From the NCBI RefSeq assembly GCF_030269685.1, contig NZ_BSTT01000012.1, positions 1 to 64,000 of the forward strand: DNA of 64,000 bases, given 5' to 3'. The stretch's first letter is position 1, and each line of letters starts with the position of its first letter. Below the pieces are notes generated by a model. The model ran no database searches, was not told the DNA's origin, and saw nothing but the letters and a program-made list of their open reading frames with translations. Positions 23,841 through 31,997 of this stretch are shown here, one piece after another. The translations under genes and the position numbers were made by a program. The DNA is from Actinomycetospora sp. NBRC 106378. Its GTDB lineage: Bacteria; Actinomycetota; Actinomycetes; Mycobacteriales; Pseudonocardiaceae.

Positions 23841-25013
23841 GTGAACGACGGCGAGGCGCGCACCGTGGCGCGGGGCGCGATCCTCCCGCTCTACGCGGCC
23901 GGGTTCGTCACCGCGTTCGGCTCGCACGGCATCGCGGCCAACCTCGCGTTCACCGGCGACCTCGGCGGGCAGCTGATCGCCCTCGGCATCCTGCTCGCGC
24001 TCTACGACGGCGCGGAGATCGTGCTCAAGCCGGTCTTCGGGGCGCTCGCCGACCGGGTGGGTCTGCGGCCGGTCCTCCTCGGCGGCCTCTTCGCCTTCGC
24101 CCTGGCGTCGGCGGCGTTCGTCCTGGTCGGGAACCCGGCCCTGCTCGGCGTGGCCCGCTTCGCCCAGGGCGCGGCCGCGGCCGCGTTCTCCCCGTCGGCG
24201 GGCGCTCTCATCGGCCGCATCGCCCCGCCGACGGGGCAGGGACGCGCCTTCGGCGGGTACGGCGCCTGGAAGGGCCTCGGCTACACCGCCGGTCCCCTGC
24301 TCGGCGGCGTGCTGGTGGCCGCCGGCGGCTACCCGCTGCTCTTCACGGTGCTGACGGTGCTCGCGATCGCGGTCTTCGTCTGGACCGTGATCGTCGTGCC
24401 CGACCCGCCGCCGCTGCCCCGCCGCCGACAGGGGCTCGGCCGGGCGCTGCGCGGGCTCGCCGACCCGGGGTTCCTCCCCCCGACCCTCGCCCTCGCCTCC
24501 AGCGCCGCCGCCCTGTCCTGCGGCGTGGGCTTCCTGCCGCTGGTCGGGGTCGCCGACGGGCTCTCCCCGATCGCGACCGGCGCGGCGGTCTCGGTGCTCG
24601 CCGTCGTCGCGGCGGTGACCCAGCCGCTCGTCGGGCGGCTCCGCGACGCGGGCCGCCTCGCCGACCGGACCGCGCTCGTCGTCGGGACCCTCCTGACGGC
24701 GGTCGGGCTCGCCGTCCCCGCGGTCCTCGGCCACCTGGCGGGCCTGCTCGTCGCCGCGGCCGTCATCGGGATCGGCACCGCCGTCATCACCCCGGTCGCG
24801 TTCGCGGTCCTCGCCGCGTGGAGCCCGCCCGAGCGGATCGGGCAGACGATGGGCTCGGCCGAGATCGGGCGCGAGATCGGCGAGGCCGGCGGGCCGTTCC
24901 TCACCGGGGTGCTCGCCGCCGCGTTCGGCCTGGGCGGGGGCTTCCTCGGGATCGCCGTGCTCGTCGCGCTCACCGCGGTCGGGGGCCTGCGGGTCCGCCG
25001 CCGCGCGGCCTGA
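23841..25013 (+). CDS. MFS transporter
   Basis: 390 residues with about 12 predicted membrane helices. The cytoplasmic loop between helices 2 and 3 reads GALADRVGLRPVLLGG, the MFS signature A. The size and the absence of a long central loop suggest a drug/proton antiporter or small-solute exporter. GTG start at 23841. The stop overlaps the IclR-regulator start by 1 bp (TGATG), so the two are translationally coupled. Confidence 0.87.
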   Translation: MNDGEARTVARGAILPLYAAGFVTAFGSHGIAANLAFTGDLGGQLIALGILLALYDGAEIVLKPVFGALADRVGLRPVLLGGLFAFALASAAFVLVGNPALLGVARFAQGAAAAAFSPSAGALIGRIAPPTGQGRAFGGYGAWKGLGYTAGPLLGGVLVAAGGYPLLFTVLTVLAIAVFVWTVIVVPDPPPLPRRRQGLGRALRGLADPGFLPPTLALASSAAALSCGVGFLPLVGVADGLSPIATGAAVSVLAVVAAVTQPLVGRLRDAGRLADRTALVVGTLLTAVGLAVPAVLGHLAGLLVAAAVIGIGTAVITPVAFAVLAAWSPPERIGQTMGSAEIGREIGEAGGPFLTGVLAAAFGLGGGFLGIAVLVALTAVGGLRVRRRAA

Positions 25014-25756
25014 TGGCCCGGTCCGACTCCGGCGAGTCGGTGCTCGAGCGGGTCGTCCGCGTCCTCGAGGCCTTCACCCCCGAGGCACCCGCCCTCGCCG
25101 TCACCGAGATCGCCCGCCGCGCCGACCTCCCGACGACGACGGCCTCCCGCCTGGTCGCGGAGCTCGTCGGACACGGCCTGCTCGTGCGCGACGAGGGCCG
25201 CGTCCGGGTCGGCACGCGGCTCTGGGAGCTCGGGGCCCGGGCGTCGTCCACCCTGTCGTTGCGCGAGACCGCGATGCCGGTGCTCGAGGACCTGCACCGC
25301 GCGGTCGGCCACCACGCCCAGCTCGGGGTCCTCGACGGCGCCGAGGTGCTCTTCGTCGAGCGGCTCTCCGCCGACCGCGCGGTGATCAACCTGACCCGGA
25401 TCGCGGCGCGGCTCCCGCTGCACGCCTCGTCGTCGGGCCTGGTCCTGCTCGCGTTCGCGTCGACGACGCTGCAGGAGCGCGTCCTCGCCCGCCCGCTGGT
25501 CGGTTTCACGCGGAACACGATCACCGACCCCGGGGTGCTGCGGACCCGCCTCGCGGAGGTCCGGGAGCGGGGCGTCGCCCTCTGCCCCGGCTACATCCAC
25601 CTCGACGCGACCGGGGTCGCCGTGCCGGTGCGCGACGGGGCCGGACACGTGGTGGTGGCGGTGTCCGTGGTCGTCCCGAACGACGGCGAGGCGGCCCGGA
25701 CCGTGCCCGCCCTGACCGAGGCGGCACGCCGGATCCGGGACCGGCTGGCCCGTTGA
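25013..25756 (+). CDS. IclR family transcriptional regulator
   Basis: 247 residues. N-terminal winged helix (SVLERVVRVLEAFT, then LAVTEIARRADLPTTTASRLVAELVGHGLLVRD) and a C-terminal effector domain (LHASSSGLVLLAFAST, GVALCPGYIHLDATGVAVPV) as in IclR proteins, which commonly sense aromatic or organic acids. Start overlaps the MFS stop. Placed between a transporter and a P450 system, it probably controls this catabolic run; no operator is evident in the 49-bp gap before 25806. Confidence 0.92.
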   Translation: MARSDSGESVLERVVRVLEAFTPEAPALAVTEIARRADLPTTTASRLVAELVGHGLLVRDEGRVRVGTRLWELGARASSTLSLRETAMPVLEDLHRAVGHHAQLGVLDGAEVLFVERLSADRAVINLTRIAARLPLHASSSGLVLLAFASTTLQERVLARPLVGFTRNTITDPGVLRTRLAEVRERGVALCPGYIHLDATGVAVPVRDGAGHVVVAVSVVVPNDGEAARTVPALTEAARRIRDRLAR

Positions 25757-25805
25757 ACGGGCCGGAGCTTCCGGTGCGACCGGTCGGTTCCGCACGCTGC
25801 ACGGC

Positions 25806-26726
25806 ATGACCTCGCTGGTGGTGACCGCCACGGACGTCGTCGCCGACGGCGTCGTCGCCCTCACCCTCGCCCGTCCCGACGGCGGGCGGCTCCCGGACTG
25901 GACGCCCGGCGCCCACGTCGACCTCACCCTCGGCTCCGGGGAGACGCGGCAGTACTCGCTGTGCGGGGACCGGTGGGACCCGTCGTCGTACCGGGTGGCG
26001 GTCCTGCGTGAGCCGGACGGGCGGGGCGGCTCGCGCTACGTCCACGACGTGCTGCGGGCGGGCGACCGGGTGGAGCTCGGCGGGCCGCGCAACCACTTCC
26101 CGCTCGTGCCGGCCGCGCGGTACCGGTTCGTGGCGGGCGGCATCGGCGTCACGCCGCTGCTCCCGATGATCGCCGCCGCCGAGGTCCTCGGGGCGGACTT
26201 CTCGCTGCTCTACGGCGGACGCCGCCGGGCCTCGATGGCGTTCCTCGACGAGCTCCCGGCCGCCCGGACCACCGTGGTGCCGCAGGACGAGCAGGGCCTG
26301 CTCCCGCTGGCGTCGTGGCTCGGGACCGTGGACGACGAGACCGTGGTCTACGCCTGCGGCCCCGGTCCCCTGCTCGACGCCGTGTCCGGGCTGGTGCCGG
26401 CCGACCGCCTGCGCACCGAACGGTTCACCACCACCGAGATCGCCGCCCCGGTCCGCGACGCGCCCTTCACCGTCGACCTCGCGCGCACCGGCGTCACGCT
26501 CACCGTCGACGCGTCGGTCTCCGTCCTCGACGCGGCCCGCCGGGCCGGGGCGACGACGCTGTCGTCCTGCGAGCGCGGGACCTGCGGGACCTGCGAGACG
26601 ACGGTGCTCGCGGGCATTCCCGACCACCGCGACCAGGTCCTCGCCGACCACGAACGCGCCGCGGGCGACTGCATGCTGCCCTGCGTCTCGCGCGCCGCCT
26701 CCGACCACCTCGTCCTGGACCTGTGA
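25806..26726 (+). CDS. Phthalate-dioxygenase-reductase/VanB-type oxidoreductase with C-terminal 2Fe-2S ferredoxin
   Basis: 306 residues. FMN/FAD-binding barrel (TPGAHVDLTLGSGETRQYSLCGD, about 33-55), NAD-binding part (RFVAGGIGVTPLLPMI, YACGPGPLLD) and a plant-type 2Fe-2S domain (CERGTCGTC from about residue 255, with the last Cys in DCMLPC). This order, reductase then ferredoxin, is that of PDR/VanB enzymes. Its stop overlaps the P450 start by 1 bp, so it is very likely the electron donor for that P450, a one-protein redox partner. Confidence 0.92.
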   Translation: MTSLVVTATDVVADGVVALTLARPDGGRLPDWTPGAHVDLTLGSGETRQYSLCGDRWDPSSYRVAVLREPDGRGGSRYVHDVLRAGDRVELGGPRNHFPLVPAARYRFVAGGIGVTPLLPMIAAAEVLGADFSLLYGGRRRASMAFLDELPAARTTVVPQDEQGLLPLASWLGTVDDETVVYACGPGPLLDAVSGLVPADRLRTERFTTTEIAAPVRDAPFTVDLARTGVTLTVDASVSVLDAARRAGATTLSSCERGTCGTCETTVLAGIPDHRDQVLADHERAAGDCMLPCVSRAASDHLVLDL

Positions 26727-27937
26727 TGACCACTGCCGCTGCCACCCTTCCCAGCACCGACATCGACCCCTTCTCCGTCGAGGTCCTCACCGACCCGCTG
26801 CCGTTCCAGGCCGCACTGCGCGACGCCGGCCCGGTCCAGTACCTCGCGGCCCACGACCTCTACGCGATGGGCCGCTACGCCGAGGTCCGGGCCGCGCTGA
26901 CCGACTGGCAGCGCTTCTGCTCCTCGGCCGGCGTCGGGCTGTCGAACTTCCGCCGCGAGAAGCCGTGGCGGCCACCGTCGTTGCTGCTCGAGGCGGATCC
27001 GCCCCACCACGACGCCCCGCGCCGCGTCCTCTCCTCGATCCTCGGGCCCCGCGCACTGCGCCGGTGGCGGGACCGGTGGTTCGCGGCGGCCGTCGAGCAC
27101 GTCGACGCCCTGCTCGGGACGACCGGCGGCCCGGTCGAGGTCGACGGCATGACCGCGCTCGCCGAGGCGTTCCCGCTGCGGGTCTTCCCGGACGCGGTGG
27201 GCATCGCCCGCGAGGGCCGCGAGCACCTGCTGCCCTACGGCGAGTACCTGTTCAACGCGTTCGGGCCGCACAACGAGCTGGTCGCGGCCGGCGCGGTGGA
27301 GGCCGGGGAGCACGCTGCCTGGGTGAACGGGCAGTGCACCCGGGAGACGCTCGCCGACGAGGGCTTCGGGGCCGACATCTGGGCCGCCGCCGACCGCGGA
27401 GACCTGTCCGTCGAGCAGGCCCCGCTGGTGGTGCGCTCCCTCCTGTCCGCCGGCGTCGACACCACCGTGCACGGCCTCGGCTGGGTGCTGCACGGGCTGG
27501 CCACGCACCCGGACCAGTGGTCGGTCTACCGCGCCGACCCGTCCCGACATCGGGTGTGCTTCGACGAGGCGGTCCGCTGGGGCTCCCCGGTGCAGACCTT
27601 CTTCCGCACCGCCGAGGTCGACGTGCCGGTCGGGGACGCGGTCGTGCCGGAGGGGTCGAAGGTCCTCCTCTACCTCGGGTCGGCCAACCACGACCCCCGG
27701 CACTGGGACACCCCCGAGCGCTTCGACCTGGCCCACGACCCGTCGGGCCACGTGGGGTTCGGGTTCGGCCTGCACCAGTGCGTGGGCCAGCACGTCGCCC
27801 GCCTGGAGGCCGACGCCCTCCTCGCCGCCCTGGCCGACCGGGTGGAGCGCATCGAGCCGGCGGGCGAGCCGGTGCGCCGGGCGAACAACACGATGCGGGA
27901 GTGGGCGTCGCTGCCGCTGCGGCTGCACCCGCGTTGA
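26726..27937 (+). CDS. Cytochrome P450 (CYP199-like)
   Basis: 403 residues. I-helix SAGVDTT (about 240), ExxR region within FDEAVRW, and the haem loop FGFGLHQCVG with Cys352. The sequence LLEADPPHHDAPRRVLSSILGPRAL and the pairing with a PDR-type reductase resemble the CYP199 group, which O-demethylates para-substituted benzoates; that substrate range is inference only. The ATG overlaps the reductase stop by 1 bp. Part of the MFS-IclR-reductase-P450 run. Confidence 0.92.
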   Translation: MTTAAATLPSTDIDPFSVEVLTDPLPFQAALRDAGPVQYLAAHDLYAMGRYAEVRAALTDWQRFCSSAGVGLSNFRREKPWRPPSLLLEADPPHHDAPRRVLSSILGPRALRRWRDRWFAAAVEHVDALLGTTGGPVEVDGMTALAEAFPLRVFPDAVGIAREGREHLLPYGEYLFNAFGPHNELVAAGAVEAGEHAAWVNGQCTRETLADEGFGADIWAAADRGDLSVEQAPLVVRSLLSAGVDTTVHGLGWVLHGLATHPDQWSVYRADPSRHRVCFDEAVRWGSPVQTFFRTAEVDVPVGDAVVPEGSKVLLYLGSANHDPRHWDTPERFDLAHDPSGHVGFGFGLHQCVGQHVARLEADALLAALADRVERIEPAGEPVRRANNTMREWASLPLRLHPR

Positions 27938-28016
27938 GCACCTCCCCCCGTGGCAGGAAAGCGTCGTTGCTGTCATCCAGCGCCAGGTTCGCCACATCGT
28001 CGCGGTCGATATTCCT

Positions 28017-28037
28017 GAGCGATCGCTCCAGTAGTCT
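28017..28037 (+). promoter_or_regulatory. Operator-like palindrome and -10 element before the SMR-TetR operon
   Basis: GAGCGATCGCTC (28017-28028) is a perfect 12-bp palindrome. TAGTCT (28032-28037) fits TANNNT and ends 7 bp before the GTG at 28045, suggesting a leaderless transcript. The palindrome would lie across the spacer, where a repressor such as the TetR protein of the same operon could bind. Confidence 0.45.
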
Positions 28038-28044
28038 GGACGGC

Positions 28045-28371
28045 GTGTGGATCTGGCTCGCGGTCGCGATCGCCGCCGAGGTCGCGGGGACGGTGTCGCT
28101 GAAGCTCGCGGACGGGTTCAGCCGACCCGTCCCGTCGATCGTCGTGGTCGTCGTGTACCTGCTCGCCTTCTACTCGCTCTCGCAGGCGTTGACGCGGGGG
28201 CTGCCGGTCGGGGTGGCGTACGGGATATGGGCCGCCACCGGGGTCGCCGCGATCGCGATCATCGGCACGCTGTTCCTCGGCGAGACCCTGACGTGGGTGC
28301 AGGTCGGCGGCATCGGCCTGGTGATCGCCGGCGTGCTGGCCCTCGAGCTCGGCGGCGCGCACGGTGGCTGA
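28045..28371 (+). CDS. Small multidrug resistance (SMR) family transporter
   Basis: 108 residues with four membrane helices. It begins VWIWLAVAIAAEVAGTVSLKLADGF, which holds the essential membrane Glu of EmrE/SugE-type proton antiporters. LPVGVAYGIWAATGVAAIAIIG and the GETLTWVQVGGIGLVIAGV end are also diagnostic. It exports cationic compounds as a dimer. The GTG at 28045 is set by the start of helix 1. Overlaps the TetR gene by 8 bp. Confidence 0.92.
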   Translation: MWIWLAVAIAAEVAGTVSLKLADGFSRPVPSIVVVVVYLLAFYSLSQALTRGLPVGVAYGIWAATGVAAIAIIGTLFLGETLTWVQVGGIGLVIAGVLALELGGAHGG

Positions 28372-28903
28372 CCCGATCACCGACGGTCGACGCCGCCGGG
28401 GCGCCACCCGCCGTCGGGAACTCCTCGACGCCACCCTGCGGGTGATCGCCCGCGACGGACCGGGCGGGGTGAGCCAGCGTCGCGTGGCCGACGAGGCGGG
28501 CGTGCCGCCGAGCGCGGTGCTCTACCACTTCGCGTCGGTGGACGACCTGCTCGTCAGCACCCTCGCCGAGGTGAACGACCGCTACGTCGCCGCCCTCGAC
28601 GCCGTCTCCACCCCCGAGGCGCTCGCCGCCGTGATCGCGGCCTCCGACCGGGCGGCCCTCGTCGCCGAGTACGACCTGTTCCTGCTCGCCGCCCGCCGCG
28701 ACGACCTGCGCGGCGAGGTTGCCCGGTGGGAGACCACCCTGACCGGGCTGGCGACGCGACTCGGAGCGCCGGAGCCGGACCTCCTGGTCGCCGTCGTCAA
28801 CGGCCTCTGGCTGCAGGCCGCGCTGGCCGACCTCGACGTGGCGTCGGTCCTGCGGGTGCTCCGGAGTGCGGTGCGGTGGAGACAAGGGGAATCGAACCCC
28901 TAA
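28364..28903 (+). CDS. TetR family regulator of the SMR pump
   Basis: 179 residues. HTH: RRRELLDATLRVIARDGPGGVSQRRVADEAGVPPSAVLYHFASVDDLL (about 17-63). The C-terminal domain is short. GTG start inside the SMR gene (8-bp overlap), so the pump and repressor are co-expressed. The last 9 codons lie on the complement of the tRNA-Ala gene: its TAA is within the tRNA sequence, giving a 27-bp antisense overlap. Confidence 0.88.
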   Translation: MADPITDGRRRRGATRRRELLDATLRVIARDGPGGVSQRRVADEAGVPPSAVLYHFASVDDLLVSTLAEVNDRYVAALDAVSTPEALAAVIAASDRAALVAEYDLFLLAARRDDLRGEVARWETTLTGLATRLGAPEPDLLVAVVNGLWLQAALADLDVASVLRVLRSAVRWRQGESNP

Positions 28904-28949
28904 CCCCCGCCTTGCAAAGGCGGTGCTCTGCCAATTGAGCTATGTCCCC
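28877..28949 (-). tRNA. tRNA-Ala (anticodon TGC)
   Basis: 73 nt. The cloverleaf reads on the minus strand: acceptor GGGGACA paired with TGTCTCC (one G-U), D arm with AGCTCAATTGGCAGAGC, anticodon stem CCGCC/GGCGG with loop TTTGCAA (anticodon TGC), T arm GGGGTTCGATTCCCC, discriminator A. CCA is not encoded. In related genomes this tRNA lies next to tRNA-Ile downstream of gyrA; here 2.9 kb of other genes separate them. Confidence 0.97.
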
Positions 28950-28960
28950 GTGAGAGAGGG

Positions 28961-29077
28961 CTACGACGCGCGGGTCGCCTCGCGCCAGACCTCCGCCGCC
29001 GGCCGCTCCTGCTGCTTGCGCCGGACGAGGTGGGCCACCCCGAACGCCGCCGCAACGATCACGACCAGCTTCTTCAC
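28961..29077 (-). CDS. DLW-39 family small protein
   Basis: 38 residues: a hydrophobic helix ([17 protein letters not shown]) followed by [20 protein letters not shown]. This KKLLVLVAAAAG...W..ATD layout is that of the DLW-39 proteins usually found beside the gyrA-tRNA-Ile-tRNA-Ala cluster of actinobacteria. The GTG at 29077 is preceded by GGAGGC. Function unknown, probably membrane-associated. It lies 11 bp upstream of tRNA-Ala on the same strand. Confidence 0.82.
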   Translation of the reverse strand: MKKLVVIVAAAFGVAHLVRRKQQERPAAEVWREATRAS

Positions 29078-29161
29078 GCCTCCACGCTAGCAGCCGCGCG
29101 GCGGGCCGTTCTGCGATAGGACTCCCGGGAGGACGACGGGGTCTCGACAGTGGGAGGGGTC

Positions 29162-30343
29162 ATGGCGCACGCCTACGTGGTGGGCACGTTCGACACGAAG
29201 GGCGACGAGCTGCACTACGTCGCCGACGCGATCCGGGCCGCGGGCCACGAGGTGACCACCGTCGACGTCGGGACCTCGGATCCCGACGCACGGCGGGCCG
29301 ACGTCACGCCGGCCGACATCGCCGACCGGACCGCGTTCACCGGCGACCGTGGCACCGCGGTGGCGGCGATGGCCGACGCGCTGGAGCGGTGGCTGCCCGA
29401 ACGGCACCCGGACGGCGTGATCGGGCTCGGTGGCTCCGGCGGCACCGCGCTCATCACCCCCGCGCTGCAGCGGCTGCCGGTCGGCGTGCCGAAGATCGTG
29501 GTCTCGACGGTCGCCTCCGGGAACACGGCGCCCTACGTCGGGTCGGCCGACATCACGCTCATGTACTCGGTCACCGACGTGGCCGGGCTCAACCGCATCA
29601 GCCGGGTGGTGCTGTCGAACGCCGCGCACGCCCTCGCCGGCGCCCTCGCGGCGCCGCCGGTCGAGGCCGTGGACAAGCCGGCGCTGGGGCTGACGATGTT
29701 CGGGGTCACGACGCCCTGCGTCACGGCCGTGACCGAGCAGCTCGCCGACGACTACGACTGCCTGGTCTTCCACGCCACCGGCACCGGCGGGCGGGCGATG
29801 GAGAAGCTCGTCGACGACGGCCTGGTCGCAGGCGTCGTCGACGTGTCCACCACCGAGATCGCCGACCTCGTCGCGGGCGGGATCATGGCCGCCACCCCCG
29901 ACCGGCTCGGGGCGATCGCCCGACGACGGGTCCCGTGGGTCGGCAGCGTCGGCGCGCTCGACATGGTCAACTTCGGGGCGCCGGACACCGTCCCCGAGCG
30001 CTACCGCGGCCGGACCCTCTACGAGCACAACGCCCAGGTGACCCTGATGCGCACCACGCCCGACGAGTGCCGGGAGGCCGCCCGGTTCCTCGCCGCCGGC
30101 CTGAACGCCTGCGAGGGCCCGGTGCGTCTGGTCTTCCCGACGGCGGGTGTCTCGGCCCTCGACGTCGCCGGCGGTCCCTTCGCCGACCCGGAGGCGACCG
30201 CGGCCCTGCTCGACACTCTGCGCTCCGAACTGCAGCAGACCACCGGACGGCGTCTCGTCGAGACCGATCTGCACGTCAACGACCCGGCGTTCGCGGCGAC
30301 GCTGGTGGAGAACCTTCACGAGGTCATGGGAGGAGACGCATGA
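29162..30343 (+). CDS. Tm-1-like ATP-binding domain protein (UPF0261)
   Basis: 393 residues. It begins [21 protein letters not shown] and has [36 protein letters not shown] and [21 protein letters not shown], which are hallmarks of UPF0261. This family is homologous to the N-terminal half of tomato Tm-1, an ATP-binding inhibitor of tobamovirus RNA replication; the bacterial function is unknown. ATG chosen because GGAGGGG lies 4 bp before it; a GTG 4 codons upstream is possible. It shares an ATGA overlap with the next gene, which corresponds to the other half of Tm-1. Confidence 0.9.
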   Translation: MAHAYVVGTFDTKGDELHYVADAIRAAGHEVTTVDVGTSDPDARRADVTPADIADRTAFTGDRGTAVAAMADALERWLPERHPDGVIGLGGSGGTALITPALQRLPVGVPKIVVSTVASGNTAPYVGSADITLMYSVTDVAGLNRISRVVLSNAAHALAGALAAPPVEAVDKPALGLTMFGVTTPCVTAVTEQLADDYDCLVFHATGTGGRAMEKLVDDGLVAGVVDVSTTEIADLVAGGIMAATPDRLGAIARRRVPWVGSVGALDMVNFGAPDTVPERYRGRTLYEHNAQVTLMRTTPDECREAARFLAAGLNACEGPVRLVFPTAGVSALDVAGGPFADPEATAALLDTLRSELQQTTGRRLVETDLHVNDPAFAATLVENLHEVMGGDA

Positions 30344-31170
30344 GTCGTCAGGAGATCGTGGAGCGGTTGCGCGAGAAGGTCGGGCGGGGTGAACCGATCG
30401 TCGGCGGCGGCGCCGGAACCGGATTGTCGGCCCGCTGCGAGGAGGCGGGTGGGATCGATCTCATCGTCATCTACAACTCGGGCCGCTATCGGATGGCGGG
30501 CCGTGGATCGCTCGCCGGCCTGCTCGCGTACGGCAACGCGAACGAGATCGTGGTCGAGATGGCGGCCGAAGTGCTGCCGGTGGTGCGGCACACACCGGTG
30601 CTCGCGGGCGTGAACGGCACCGACCCGTTCATGCTGCGCGACCGATTCCTGCGCGAACTCGCCGACCTGGGCTTCGCCGGAATCCAGAACTTCCCGACCG
30701 TCGGGCTCATCGACGGCACCTTCCGCGCCAATCTCGAGGAGACCGGGATGGGGTTCGCGCACGAGGTGGACCTCGTCGCCGCCGCCCGGGCGCACGACCT
30801 GCTCACGACGCCCTACGTCTTCTCGAGCGACGACGCCCGGGCGATGGCCCGGGCCGGCGCGGACGTCGTCGTCTGCCACATGGGCCTCACGACGGGCGGT
30901 TCGATCGGCGCCGAGACCGCGAAGTCGCTCGACGACTGCGTGGCGCTGACCGACGAATGGGCCGCCGCGGCGCGCGAGGTGCGCGACGACGTCCTGGTGC
31001 TCGTCCACGGCGGACCCGTCTCGTCCCCCGCCGACGCGGCCTACGTGCTGGAGCGCGCCACGACCTGTCACGGTTTCTACGGCGCCAGCAGCATGGAACG
31101 CCTCCCCACCGAGGAGGCACTCACCGCGCGCACCCGTGAATTCACCGCACTACGCCTGGGAGGGAACTGA
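30340..31170 (+). CDS. TIM-barrel protein of the PEP hydrolase/Tm-1 C-terminal family
   Basis: 276 residues. [43 protein letters not shown], then [40 protein letters not shown] and [14 protein letters not shown] mark the TIM-barrel family annotated as phosphoenolpyruvate hydrolase-like and found as the C-terminal half of Tm-1. Start overlaps the Tm-1-like stop by 4 bp. The pair is present as separate coupled genes in bacteria and as one fused protein in plants and fungi. Substrate not known with confidence. Confidence 0.9.
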   Translation: MSRQEIVERLREKVGRGEPIVGGGAGTGLSARCEEAGGIDLIVIYNSGRYRMAGRGSLAGLLAYGNANEIVVEMAAEVLPVVRHTPVLAGVNGTDPFMLRDRFLRELADLGFAGIQNFPTVGLIDGTFRANLEETGMGFAHEVDLVAAARAHDLLTTPYVFSSDDARAMARAGADVVVCHMGLTTGGSIGAETAKSLDDCVALTDEWAAAAREVRDDVLVLVHGGPVSSPADAAYVLERATTCHGFYGASSMERLPTEEALTARTREFTALRLGGN

Positions 31171-31378
31171 GTTCATCGGGTGGACTACCGGGTCGGACAG
31201 GTATCGAGTGTGATCCCGACGACCCGGGATGCCGGTGGGCGCCAATTGCGCGCCACTGTCGGGTGAAGTACCCCCGGTCGCTCGCGCGGTGCGGAATTCT
31301 TGCTAACGTGAATACGTCGGAAGTCATTTCCGGCCCCATTCCCCCGCGCGACCCGTCAAGACCGAGGAGTACCGCCAG

Positions 31379-31795
31379 ATGGCTCAGAAGACCGTCGTCA
31401 CGTTGGTGGACGACCTGACCGGCGAGGAGTCCGAGGACATCACCACCGTCGAGTTCGCTCTCGACGGCGTGACCTACGAGATCGACCTCGACGACAAGAA
31501 CAGCGCCGGGCTGCGGGACACGCTCGCGCAGTACGTCGCGGCCGCGCGACGTACCGGGGGACGTCGCGCCGGCTCGGCCGGCAACGGTCGACGCCGTTCC
31601 GGCGGCGCGGGGACGGGGACGCCGCGGGCGACCTCGCCCGGGGGGTACGACCGCGAGACGTCCAAGCAGATCCGCGAGTGGGCCCGGACCGAGGGCTTCG
31701 AGGTGTCCGACCGGGGCCGCGTCCCGAACAACGTCGTCGAGGCGTGGGAGGCCCGCGGCAAGAACGGCACCACGGCGGCCGCGTTCTCCGGCTGA
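31379..31795 (+). CDS. lsr2: Lsr2 family nucleoid-associated protein
   Basis: 138 residues. N-terminal dimerisation part (QKTVVTLVDDLTGEESEDI, TVEFALDGVTYEIDL), a long Gly/Arg/Ser linker, and the C-terminal DNA-binding domain with the minor-groove hook DRGRVPNNVVEAW. Lsr2 silences AT-rich, often horizontally acquired DNA. The ATG is preceded by GAGGAG. The 208-bp upstream region is AT-richer than its surroundings and has a CGGAA-N5-TTCCG dyad at 31318-31332 and a TAACGT element at 31304-31309. This may be one of several lsr2 paralogues. Confidence 0.95.
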   Translation: MAQKTVVTLVDDLTGEESEDITTVEFALDGVTYEIDLDDKNSAGLRDTLAQYVAAARRTGGRRAGSAGNGRRRSGGAGTGTPRATSPGGYDRETSKQIREWARTEGFEVSDRGRVPNNVVEAWEARGKNGTTAAAFSG

Positions 31796-31818
31796 CCGGC
31801 GACTGACCGCCGAACGTC

Positions 31819-31851
31819 GACGGGCCCCGGAGCATGGCTCCGGGGCCCGTC
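31819..31851. terminator. Strong hairpin between lsr2 and tRNA-Ile
   Basis: GACGGGCCCCGGAGC (31819-31833) and its perfect complement (31837-31851) form a 15-bp stem with a 3-nt loop. It lies 24 bp after the lsr2 stop and 18 bp past the end of the convergent tRNA-Ile, so it may serve both. No U-tract. Confidence 0.75.
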
Positions 31852-31868
31852 GGCGTGTCTGCAGGGGG

Positions 31869-31942
31869 TGGGCCCAGATGGATTTGAACCATCGACCTCG
31901 TCGTTATCAGCGACGCGCTCTAACCAACTGAGCTATGGGCCC
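31869..31942 (-). tRNA. tRNA-Ile (anticodon GAT)
   Basis: 74 nt on the minus strand. Acceptor GGGCCCA/TGGGCCC, D arm AGCTCAGTTGGTTAGAGC, anticodon loop TGATAAC (GAT), T arm with GGTTCAAATCC, discriminator A, no encoded CCA. It lies 55 bp downstream of the DUF3566 gene, as in other actinobacterial gyrA regions. Confidence 0.97.
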
Positions 31943-31997
31943 GAACGGTGACGAGGTTACCGGAGGGTGTCCGGCCGCCCCGCCACCGGGGTCGGCT

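Noticed and set aside
31171-31378. Minus-strand frame of about 65 codons upstream of lsr2
   Set aside because: No start signal or family; the region looks regulatory and AT-richer.
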